A stretch of 19,605 nt of DNA from Candidatus Njordarchaeota archaeon. Lineage in GTDB: Archaea; Asgardarchaeota; Njordarchaeia; Njordarchaeales; JAHKLH01. Shown piece after piece: positions 13,212 through 19,301 of this stretch. The notes beneath the pieces are model-generated. The model was not told the DNA's origin. It saw only the letters and a program-made list of their open reading frames with translations, and ran no database searches. A program made the position numbers and the translations under genes. The first letter of the stretch is position 1; each line of letters begins with the position of its first letter. The DNA is taken from the NCBI GenBank assembly GCA_029856635.1, contig JAHKLH010000006.1:1-19605 (forward strand). Direction: 5' to 3'.

Positions 13212-15497
13212 CTACCTCTCTTTGCGTTTTAACACAAAACTTAACCAATTTCTAATCGCGATTAATGATTTTACTAATAACTCCAATTCTCGATGGGATA
13301 ATATCCTATCAGCAAATACTATTTTCTCGTAGGAATTTACAAGATTATTTAATGAAGAAGCAATTTTCTTTGGGGCATGCCGAGATATATGACTAACAAA
13401 CTCCCGGAATGTCATCCATGGTGTCCACTTAACATTTAGGAATTCACCGATTTCATCACATAATCTTATGATATTAAGTGCAATCTTACCCCAATTTCGC
13501 CTATCAATTTCATCAATTGTAATGTCAATTAGCCTCATTATCTCAGAGATTTTTTCACGAGGCTTTGGTATCATTAGTTTCTTAAAGTAAGGAAAAGACA
13601 CAGCAATTACTAGTGCTAAGAGCAGTGTAATGAAAATGGGCCTTAAATCAGAGGGAGATGGTGTTATTTCTTCTTCTGGTGCTATTACGCTTACGTGAAT
13701 ATGCAACTCATACTTCTGTGTTTCTTCATTTTCCGGAACACTTAACCTGAAAATTATTTCAACGGTTTCATTTAACTGCAAAAATATAACTTTAGACACA
13801 TAGATTTCGATATTTTTTCTAGAAATATTACTGATTTCAATAGTGCAAAGAATAGTTTCATTATATGGTCTCAAGAAATTATCCAATATCGTGATGTTTA
13901 TTTCCAAGGTTACAGATTTTGCAAAGAATTCTAACTGAGAGGATGCGTTATGAGACACCACAGCACCATCGATGAGATCCCATGAAAACATTGTAGTGTT
14001 TACTCTAATGAACGCTGCTAGAAATCTCCAAATCAATACCTGTGTTGTATAATTCTTGGTAAAATAGAAACGCGAATCTGGTGATATAATATTTATTCCA
14101 ATAGTTACATTCGGCTCCATTAAATCTGCGGGGATTAAAATGTTCACATGAAAACGACCTAAGCTATCAGTGAGCACATTTTGTTGAAAGAAAAGAAATG
14201 TTGATGTTTTTGCAAAAATTAATAAAGAGGCGTTTCCTATGTATTTTCCTGATGGAACATCAACAACATGCCCGCTGATGCTTAAATAATCTCCAGCACG
14301 AACATAGTGCTTGCCTATGTTTACATCAACCACAGAAAGAATAGTGTATACGGTCATTGTTAAAATAGATGAAAAGTCGCTAGTGCTTGGATCTGTGTCA
14401 TTGAAAGTTAATATGTAATTCCCAACGGGAAAAGAAGGCGTTATGTTTAACAAAAATGTAAAACTTCCATCAACTGAAGTGTTTATTAGATAACTTTCGT
14501 TAAATGTAGATCCCCTTAGTGTAAACACTAACTGCGTAGCTTCCGGATCCCCCGTTGCATTTATATATTTTCCAGACACAATCACGTATGTATAATTTCT
14601 AAGAACCCTCAATGATGTGCTTCCATTAATCCTAGCACTAATTACACATGCCCATTTTACATTAAAGCTATCAAAATCCAAAGAACGGGGAATGCCAGAA
14701 ATGTTTGTTCTGTCTACAACATACTGTTCCTCGGCGATAAGATACTGAGCAGAGGGAATACTGCTTGCAATTGCATTGTAATTCGTGCCATTATACCAAA
14801 ATTCAGCTTGAACTTCATATCGTCCCTCACTTGTGAAATTGTAAATCAGCGTAAAAGAGCCATCTGTTCCTGTTGTTACATTAAATTGCTCAACAGAAGT
14901 GTTTAATTTAACATACAAAGATATGTTAATTGATTCAACTTTTAACTTCGTACCATTATCCATAACCAAAGATACAGTGATTTTAACATTTTTTTCAAAT
15001 GATGCTAAATTTCTCTTACTTAATTTAATATCAACGGAAATCTTACCCAAAATTGTTATTTCATATAATTTACTCGTTGGGCCAAATCCAGCTAGAGGAT
15101 TTCCAGGGTAATATATCCAAACAGTAGCATTTCCTATAGGATACGTAGACAAAACGGGAAATGAAACATTGAAATACCCCTGTGAATTCGTGCTAAAAGT
15201 TCCAATGAAAACAGATTTTCCACTACTAAAGTTAAGATAAACTTCAATTTGGTCATTGGGAATAGGTTCTCCAGTTTCTGGAGAGACTAATTGACCAGTA
15301 ATATTTACAAAATCCTCTCCGCGAACAAAGAATCCAAGCCAGTCAGAACTAGTTGCTCTTATTAAATTATCAAAGCTATTTTGTTTTGTTTCAGAAACTG
15401 CTTGCAGGCTTGAACTATTGATACATATATTGCCTCTAATGCCGAGCACTACATACAGTAGAGGGATCAAAAGAACTATTGTAGTTTTGAATCTCAT
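13212..15497 (-). CDS. Large surface protein with Ig-like repeats and C-terminal DUF4129-like domain
   Basis: A 761-residue protein. A signal peptide (about 1-22) is followed by about 600 extracellular residues of repeated beta-sandwich units of the carboxypeptidase-regulatory/CnaB-like kind ('GQLVSPETGEPIPNDQIEVY', 'STNSQGYFNVSFPVLS', 'GTDGSFTLIYNFTSEGRYEV', 'SVDGSFTFLLNITPSFPVGN'), rich in N-x-S/T sequons. One transmembrane helix lies near 625-645. The cytoplasmic C-terminal domain (about 660-761) has 'WTPWMTFREFVSHI' and a following helix containing 'SYEKIVFADR', the pattern of DUF4129, which is found with transglutaminase-like domains; no transglutaminase is present in this chain. Its ATG overlaps the rrp4 stop as ATGA (15494-15497), implying translational coupling to an exosome gene. 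Confidence 0.82.
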   Translation of the reverse strand: MRFKTTIVLLIPLLYVVLGIRGNICINSSSLQAVSETKQNSFDNLIRATSSDWLGFFVRGEDFVNITGQLVSPETGEPIPNDQIEVYLNFSSGKSVFIGTFSTNSQGYFNVSFPVLSTYPIGNATVWIYYPGNPLAGFGPTSKLYEITILGKISVDIKLSKRNLASFEKNVKITVSLVMDNGTKLKVESINISLYVKLNTSVEQFNVTTGTDGSFTLIYNFTSEGRYEVQAEFWYNGTNYNAIASSIPSAQYLIAEEQYVVDRTNISGIPRSLDFDSFNVKWACVISARINGSTSLRVLRNYTYVIVSGKYINATGDPEATQLVFTLRGSTFNESYLINTSVDGSFTFLLNITPSFPVGNYILTFNDTDPSTSDFSSILTMTVYTILSVVDVNIGKHYVRAGDYLSISGHVVDVPSGKYIGNASLLIFAKTSTFLFFQQNVLTDSLGRFHVNILIPADLMEPNVTIGINIISPDSRFYFTKNYTTQVLIWRFLAAFIRVNTTMFSWDLIDGAVVSHNASSQLEFFAKSVTLEINITILDNFLRPYNETILCTIEISNISRKNIEIYVSKVIFLQLNETVEIIFRLSVPENEETQKYELHIHVSVIAPEEEITPSPSDLRPIFITLLLALVIAVSFPYFKKLMIPKPREKISEIMRLIDITIDEIDRRNWGKIALNIIRLCDEIGEFLNVKWTPWMTFREFVSHISRHAPKKIASSLNNLVNSYEKIVFADRILSHRELELLVKSLIAIRNWLSFVLKRKER

Positions 15498-16207
15498 ATC
15501 CGCCGCCGTGAGCGAAGTTTTTGAAGCTCCCGATTTATATACGAACGTACTCTGTTATAAAGATCGGGTACATGAGCTTCCCTTTCAATAAGTCTAATAG
15601 CACTCTCAACAATTTTCATAATCTCTGGATCCGCCTTTATCCAAATAACACCATTTGCACCAACGCGAATATCAGCATGTGTTAATTGCTTAATCATATT
15701 AATTAATTTTCCTTGTTTGCCAATAATTGCAGGAATTTTTGTTATATCTACGAAAATAAGCTTGCCACCAACGAGTTTACCAAGATCTGATGCTGCAGCA
15801 CTAAGCTGTGGAAGTGCGCCTCTTTCTGCTAAGATAACTTTAGCACAAACTACATCTCCCACATCCAAAAAACTCCTTATGTTTTCTCTCATTGGATCTA
15901 TAGGTCTACCTAAGAAATCTACTGCATCTAATCTTGCGACCTGATCAGCACCAATATCAACGTACCATGTAACGGGACCATAATCAACAACTTTTCCTAT
16001 CACTATGTCTCCCACCTTTGGAATATACTGATGATATCGAAGAGGAATGACCTTAACAGTCCTTTTTCGAAAATCAATGTGTGCAATACCCATAACATAC
16101 GCCCTAACAACATCACCATCTTTATAGGCCCCAAACTCTGTTCTCCATTGAGTACCCCTAACAATAGGTTCGCCAGGGATAACTATGCTACGATGCTTGG
16201 AACTCAT
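15494..16207 (-). CDS. rrp4: Exosome RNA-binding subunit Rrp4
   Basis: The 237-residue product has the three Rrp4 domains: an N-terminal domain with 'IVIPGEPI' (8-15), an S1 domain (about 62-135, 'VGDIVIGKVVDYGPVTWYVD') and a KH domain (about 148-205) with the loop 'IIGKQGKLI' (161-169). Rrp4 caps the Rrp41/Rrp42 ring and favours poly(A)-rich RNA. ATG 16207 follows AAGGAG on the minus strand at 6-nt spacing. In many archaea rrp4 stands directly upstream of rrp41-rrp42 on the same strand, often after SBDS. Here it points away from them across an 94-base divergent promoter and leads instead into two membrane protein genes. Confidence 0.95.
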   Translation of the reverse strand: MSSKHRSIVIPGEPIVRGTQWRTEFGAYKDGDVVRAYVMGIAHIDFRKRTVKVIPLRYHQYIPKVGDIVIGKVVDYGPVTWYVDIGADQVARLDAVDFLGRPIDPMRENIRSFLDVGDVVCAKVILAERGALPQLSAAASDLGKLVGGKLIFVDITKIPAIIGKQGKLINMIKQLTHADIRVGANGVIWIKADPEIMKIVESAIRLIEREAHVPDLYNRVRSYINRELQKLRSRRRI

Positions 16208-16301
16208 TCAAGACTCCTTCACAAATAATCTTTAACACAAAAAAGAAATCCAGTTTTTTATTGATACGAAAAAGTTTTGAAAAGCATTAGAAGTGATTAG
16301 A
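16208..16301. promoter_or_regulatory. Divergent promoter between rrp4 and rrp41
   Basis: This AT-rich spacer drives rrp4 leftward and rrp41-rrp42 rightward. TTTTTTATTG (16253-16262) is a TATA-like element toward rrp41 with predicted start near 16285, and its complement CAATAAAAAA can serve rrp4. AAGGAG (minus, 16219-16214) precedes rrp4 and GTGAT (16293-16297) precedes the rrp41 ATG. A shared region would keep the subunits co-regulated despite the inverted order. Confidence 0.5.
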
Positions 16302-17039
16302 ATGAAAAAAGGCGAAGTCCAATTACTTGATGAACAAAAAAGAAGACATGATGGGAGAGCGCCGAATGAAACACGACCAATATCAATGAAAGTAGGCGTT
16401 TTAGATAGAGCTGATGGTTCAGCATTAGTAGAGTTCGGCAAAACAAAAGTATTAGCCGCAGTTTATGGTCCAAGAGAGGTTCATCCAAGACACCTAGCAC
16501 TTCCCGATCGAGCATTATTGAGAGTTTCATACCGTATGGCAACATTTTCTACATGGGAAAGAAAACGCCCCACTCCCTCTAGGCGCGAAATAGAATTAAG
16601 TATGGTAATTGCAAGTGCGCTCGAACCAGCATTATTTCTAGAAAAATATCCAAAATGTGCAATTGATGTGTTCTGTCTTGTAATCGAAGCTGATGGCGGC
16701 ACACGTACTACAGCAATTAATGCAGCATCTTTAGCGTTAGCAGATGCTGGTATTCCAATGAGAGGATTAGTTGTAGCAATAGCTGTTGGAAGAGTTGGTG
16801 ATACCATCATAGTTGACCTAGATGAGGTTGAAGACAATTACGCTGAGTCAGATATGCCGATTGCAATGCTATTTCCACAAGAAGAAATTACACTTTTACA
16901 GATGGATGGAACAATGTCACCACATCTTTTCGAGCAAGCATTAGAAACTGCAAGACAAGTGCTGAGGAATGTTTACTCTCTTCAAGTAAAAGCTCTAAAA
17001 GAAAGAGCGCTTAAAGCTAGAACAAAGGTTGTATTATAG
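16302..17039 (+). CDS. rrp41: Exosome catalytic subunit Rrp41 (RNase PH fold)
   Basis: Rrp41 carries the phosphorolytic 3'-5' RNase site of the archaeal exosome ring. The 245-residue product is of normal length. It contains 'RRHDGR' near the N-terminus, the RNA/phosphate-binding segment 'RPTPSRREIELS' (89-100, R94 and R95), 'DGGTRTTAINAASLAL' (131-146) and the catalytic aspartate region 'AESDMPIAML' (181-190, D184). All key residues appear present, so it should be active. ATG 16302 is preferred over GTG 16293 because GTGAT at 16293-16297 acts as the ribosome-binding site. rrp42 begins 9 bases past its stop. Confidence 0.96.
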   Translation: MKKGEVQLLDEQKRRHDGRAPNETRPISMKVGVLDRADGSALVEFGKTKVLAAVYGPREVHPRHLALPDRALLRVSYRMATFSTWERKRPTPSRREIELSMVIASALEPALFLEKYPKCAIDVFCLVIEADGGTRTTAINAASLALADAGIPMRGLVVAIAVGRVGDTIIVDLDEVEDNYAESDMPIAMLFPQEEITLLQMDGTMSPHLFEQALETARQVLRNVYSLQVKALKERALKARTKVVL

Positions 17040-17048
17040 GTGAATTTC

Positions 17049-17915
17049 ATGGCGGAGGAAGAAAGAAAAATCATTCCCAGCATTATCAAGGAAAATATTC
17101 TTGAATTACTGAAAGAAGAAAAAAGAATTGACGGAAGAAAACTATTCGAATTCAGGAAGTTAAGAATAATCCCTGGGCCAATTGAGAAAGCAGAGGGAAG
17201 CGCATTAGTGCTCTTAGGAAACACAAAAGTGCTTGTTGGAGTAAAAATGTCACTAGGAAAACCATTTCCAGACACACCTAATGAAGGAGTACTCGTAGTA
17301 AATGCCGAATTTCAACCAGTTGCTTCTCCTTATTGGGAACTTGGTCCAAATGAATATGCAATTGAACTAGCGAGGGTAGTGGATCGCGCAATAAGATCGT
17401 CAGGAATGGTAGCATTAGATGAACTTGTCATACATCCCGGCGAACTCTGCTGGGTAATAAACGTGGACATATATCCAATAGACGACAATGGAAACTTAAT
17501 TGACACAGCATTAATTGGAGCTGTAGCAGCATTACTAACAACAAGAGTTCCTGAAATAGATTTTTCAAGCGGAAAACCACAGTTAAAAAGAGAAGAAGGA
17601 AAACCATTACCAATACGCGACATACCAATATCATGTACATTCGCAAAAATAGGCGAACAAATGGTACTAGACCCAAACAAACAAGAAGAGTGTCTCATGA
17701 GTGCAAGACTAACAATAGCAGTAAACTCCGCTAATGAAATATGCACAATCCAGAAAATGAAAGGAGGAGGATTCACAATCGATGATATCATTAGAGCAAA
17801 AGACATAACAATTCAAAAAGCAAAAGATCTACGAAGAGAAATACAGAAACAAGTAGCAGAAAAAGCAAGAGGAGAAGAAATCTGGAAAGAAATCAGAGAA
17901 GTACTTACAAGTTAA
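17049..17915 (+). CDS. rrp42: Exosome ring subunit Rrp42 (RNase PH fold)
   Basis: Rrp42 alternates with Rrp41 in the hexameric ring; it lacks the catalytic residues but is needed for RNA binding and activity. The 288-residue product shows 'EKRIDGRKLFEFRKLRIIPG', 'GSALVLLGNTKVLVGVKMSLG', 'IELARVVDRAIRSSGMVAL' and 'GELCWVINVDIYPIDDNGNL', typical of the family, with a long charged C-terminal helix. ATG 17049 has GGTGA (17039-17043) at 5-nt spacing, overlapping the last base of the rrp41 stop; GTG 17040 is an alternative. Synonymous sites become noticeably A-rich in the last 300 bases. Confidence 0.95.
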   Translation: MAEEERKIIPSIIKENILELLKEEKRIDGRKLFEFRKLRIIPGPIEKAEGSALVLLGNTKVLVGVKMSLGKPFPDTPNEGVLVVNAEFQPVASPYWELGPNEYAIELARVVDRAIRSSGMVALDELVIHPGELCWVINVDIYPIDDNGNLIDTALIGAVAALLTTRVPEIDFSSGKPQLKREEGKPLPIRDIPISCTFAKIGEQMVLDPNKQEECLMSARLTIAVNSANEICTIQKMKGGGFTIDDIIRAKDITIQKAKDLRREIQKQVAEKARGEEIWKEIREVLTS

Positions 17916-17941
17916 AAATGAATCAACAGTATAATATATTG

Positions 17942-17994
17942 GGATGATGAATTTAGCCTTGTCTGAAGAATGATGAGCGATGGGCAGTCTGACA
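17942..17994 (+). ncRNA. Box C/D guide sRNA 4
   Basis: The consensus is perfect: box C ATGATGA (17944-17950), 12-nt guide (17951-17962), box D' CTGA (17963-17966), 3-nt spacer, box C' ATGATGA (17970-17976), 12-nt guide (17977-17988), box D CTGA (17989-17992). The D' guide is complementary to ACAAGGCTAAAT; CAAGGCTAAAT is a highly conserved stretch in the 5' part of 23S rRNA, so the methylated base would be the first G of that GG. The D guide is complementary to ACTGCCCATCGC, target not assigned. TTAAAAAT (17912-17919) is a TATA-like element about 26 bases upstream. The gene lies between rrp42 and the permuted 5S gene. Confidence 0.94.
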
Positions 17995-17997
17995 AAA

Positions 17998-18170
17998 CTA
18001 CAAAATCATGGCTAGAAAATTATCACAACCATATATTTTCGAAAATTAGTTTTAGATCATCACTAACATAACAGAAGAGGTAACAAAAAATCCTTTCCTT
18101 ATAACTCGTTAACCCTTAGTTACAAGATTCCCCAACAGAAACATTAAACAAAAACAATTTCAGTTAAAGA
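17998..18170. other. AT-rich spacer without recognised gene
   Basis: Nothing coding is visible. The only notable element is a perfect 12-bp palindrome ATTTTCGAAAAT at 18035-18046. A GTGATGA-like string on the minus strand at 18053-18059 lacks any matching CTGA boxes. Confidence 0.5.
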
Positions 18171-18175
18171 TTAAG

Positions 18176-18186
18176 CTTTTTATATG
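18176..18186 (+). promoter_or_regulatory. TATA box of the permuted 5S rRNA gene
   Basis: CTTTTTATATG is a strong archaeal TATA element preceded by an A/G-containing BRE-like stretch (TTAAG). It predicts initiation near 18207-18210, just before the 5' arm of the outer helix at 18215. This shows the 5S unit is transcribed on its own, starting upstream of the permuted order. Confidence 0.65.
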
Positions 18187-18214
18187 TTAACTCATTCTAT
18201 ACATAACGGTCTAA

Positions 18215-18224
18215 GGCGGGCTCC
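18215..18224 (+). other. 5' arm of the outer helix around the permuted 5S
   Basis: GGCGGGCTCC pairs over all ten positions (one G-U) with GGAGCCCGTC at 18362-18371. The helix brings the new 5' and 3' ends of the permuted 5S together and is not part of a normal 5S rRNA, so it is probably a processing stem. Flanking AAGG (18213-18216) and CCTT (18374-18377) offer an alternative, bulged register. Confidence 0.75.
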
Positions 18225-18360
18225 CCGGAAGCTAAGCCGCGCCACGACGGGCTGCTAGGAGGGTGCGCGAGCCCCTCCGAAGGCTCGTTGCTGCCAGCTC
18301 CATTCGGGGCTGGCGGCCACAGGGCGCGGGATAACGCCCGTTCCCATTCCGAACACGGAA
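18225..18360 (+). rRNA. rrf: 5S ribosomal RNA, circularly permuted gene
   Basis: All elements of archaeal 5S rRNA are present, but the halves are swapped. First comes the canonical 3' half: CCGGAAGCTAAGCC, helix II 3' strand CCGCGCC (18237-18243), the helix V/IV arm with GGAGGG (18258-18263) pairing with CCCTCC around TGCGCGAGC, and helix I 3' strand TTGCTGCC (18288-18295). A short connector follows, in which CCAGCTCC-ATTC-GGGGCTGG (18294-18313) forms a perfect hairpin extending helix I. Then comes the canonical 5' half: GGCGGCCACA, helix II 5' strand GGCGCGG (18323-18329), and helix III/loop C CCCGTTCCCATTCCGAACACGG (18337 on, split here as CCCGTTCCCATT and CCGAACACGG), ending in CGGAA at 18360. 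Helix II closes between the two halves over seven perfect pairs. CGGAA also precedes GCTAAGCC at 18226-18230, so joining the ends restores CACGGAAGCTAAGCC. Rejoined length is about 115-125 nt, normal for 5S. No conventional 5S copy is in the window. Confidence 0.88.
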
Positions 18361-18361
18361 A

Positions 18362-18371
18362 GGAGCCCGTC
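18362..18371 (+). other. 3' arm of the outer helix around the permuted 5S
   Basis: GGAGCCCGTC pairs with GGCGGGCTCC at 18215-18224. Immediately inside, AAA (18359-18361) can bulge while CGG (18356-18358) pairs with CCG (18225-18227), leaving AAG (18229-18231) opposite. This approaches the bulge-helix-bulge geometry recognised by archaeal splicing endonuclease, with one G-A mismatch in the central helix. Confidence 0.7.
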
Positions 18372-18379
18372 GTCCTTGA

Positions 18380-18408
18380 TTAATTTTCATTAAAATTCTC
18401 CTATTTTT
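18380..18408 (+). terminator. Probable transcription end of the 5S unit
   Basis: AATTTT (18382-18387) and AAAATT (18392-18397) form a small hairpin with a 4-nt loop, followed by CTCCTATTTTT (18398-18408). T-rich runs are the usual archaeal termination signal. The site is about ten bases beyond the outer helix. Confidence 0.45.
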
Positions 18409-18438
18409 AGTTCAATGTCAACGAAATTCTTTATTAAG

Positions 18439-18447
18439 GTTTAAAGG
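18439..18447 (+). promoter_or_regulatory. TATA-like element upstream of rps2
   Basis: GTTTAAAGG lies about 40 bases before the ATG at 18485, giving a predicted start near 18468. rps2 therefore appears to have its own promoter, separate from the 5S unit. Confidence 0.45.
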
Positions 18448-18484
18448 TATCTTAAGTGAGTATTTGTGAGAGAATGGTGATGAG

Positions 18485-19147
18485 ATGTCTGGAATAAGAA
18501 GCGAAATTCGTGTTCGAATTTCAAGTGATGTTAAAGAGATGGAAAAGCTCGGCGAAACTAAGCTAGCTCCTATTTCAGCTTATGTGAAATACGGTGTCCA
18601 CATAGGTACAAACAAACTAACTAAGGACATGCGTCGTTTTGTATACAAGAAGAAACATGGAGTTTGGCTTCTAAATATTATACAAACTGACGAAAGGCTT
18701 CGGCTTGCTGCAAGGCTTTTATCCCTCTATGATTCAGAAGACGTTGCCGTTTTTGCACTAAGATTATATGCACAAAAACCAGCTCTTAAATTTTCCAAAT
18801 ACACGGGATTTAAATGTTTCATTGGACGCGCCACACCAGGAACACTAACAAACCCTGCACTTGTTAGTTATACCGAGCCAGAAATCATTCTAATCACTGA
18901 CCCAGCAAAAGAGAGACATATTATTGAAGAAGCAAATTTGAGAGGAATTCCTATTATTGCACTCGTTGATACAAATAATACTCTCTCCTGGGTTGACTTT
19001 GCAATTCCATCAAATAACAAGGGAAGAAAAGCATTAGCATTTGTCTTTTGGTTATTAACAAATGCCATATTGAGAGAAAAGGGACTTTTGCAAGAAAATC
19101 AAACAATTGATGAAACTCCAGAAAGCTTTATGGTAATGCTAGCATAA
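18485..19147 (+). CDS. rps2: Ribosomal protein uS2
   Basis: A small-subunit protein of 220 residues. It shows the archaeal/eukaryotic uS2 blocks 'AYVKYGVHIGTNKLTKDMRR', 'FVYKKKHGVWLLNIIQTDER', 'GFKCFIGRATPGTLTNP', 'EPEIILITDPAKERHIIEEA', 'GIPIIALVDTNNTLSWVDFA' and 'IPSNNKGRKALAFVFWLL'. There is a short N-terminal extension before the conserved core. GGTGAT (18476-18481) lies only 3 bases before ATG 18485, a short but acceptable spacing. In many archaea rps2 follows rpoN-rpoK-enolase genes; here it stands alone after the 5S gene and converges on the thermosome gene. Confidence 0.95.
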   Translation: MSGIRSEIRVRISSDVKEMEKLGETKLAPISAYVKYGVHIGTNKLTKDMRRFVYKKKHGVWLLNIIQTDERLRLAARLLSLYDSEDVAVFALRLYAQKPALKFSKYTGFKCFIGRATPGTLTNPALVSYTEPEIILITDPAKERHIIEEANLRGIPIIALVDTNNTLSWVDFAIPSNNKGRKALAFVFWLLTNAILREKGLLQENQTIDETPESFMVMLA

Positions 19148-19301
19148 GAAGGCAAACCAGAATTTTTAACGCAATATTGCTTAGGATTATTAATGATATA
19201 ATTCAGAGTCTTTTCTTAGAAATTGAAAGTAAAAGATTGTTACAAAAATAATGAAATTCATTAGAAGAAATTGTAAAAATTATTTAACAAAGGAAACGAT
19301 T

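Noticed and set aside
17330..17806. 158-codon minus-strand open frame
   Set aside because: It is the complement of rrp42, which is unambiguous on the plus strand.
18035..18046. 12-bp palindrome ATTTTCGAAAAT as an operator or terminator
   Set aside because: It stands alone in AT-rich spacer far from any start codon; chance occurrence is plausible.
18053..18059. Minus-strand GTGATGA as a fifth C/D sRNA
   Set aside because: No CTGA boxes at 12-nt spacing follow on that strand.
18215..18371. Two truncated tandem 5S copies (3' half of one, 5' half of the next)
   Set aside because: The connector is only an ATTC loop within a continuous helix, the outer flanks pair over ten positions, and a single TATA box and a single T-rich end enclose the whole. 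This fits one permuted gene better.
18476..18484. GGTGATGAG as a box C motif
   Set aside because: It is the ribosome-binding site of rps2, and no D boxes follow.
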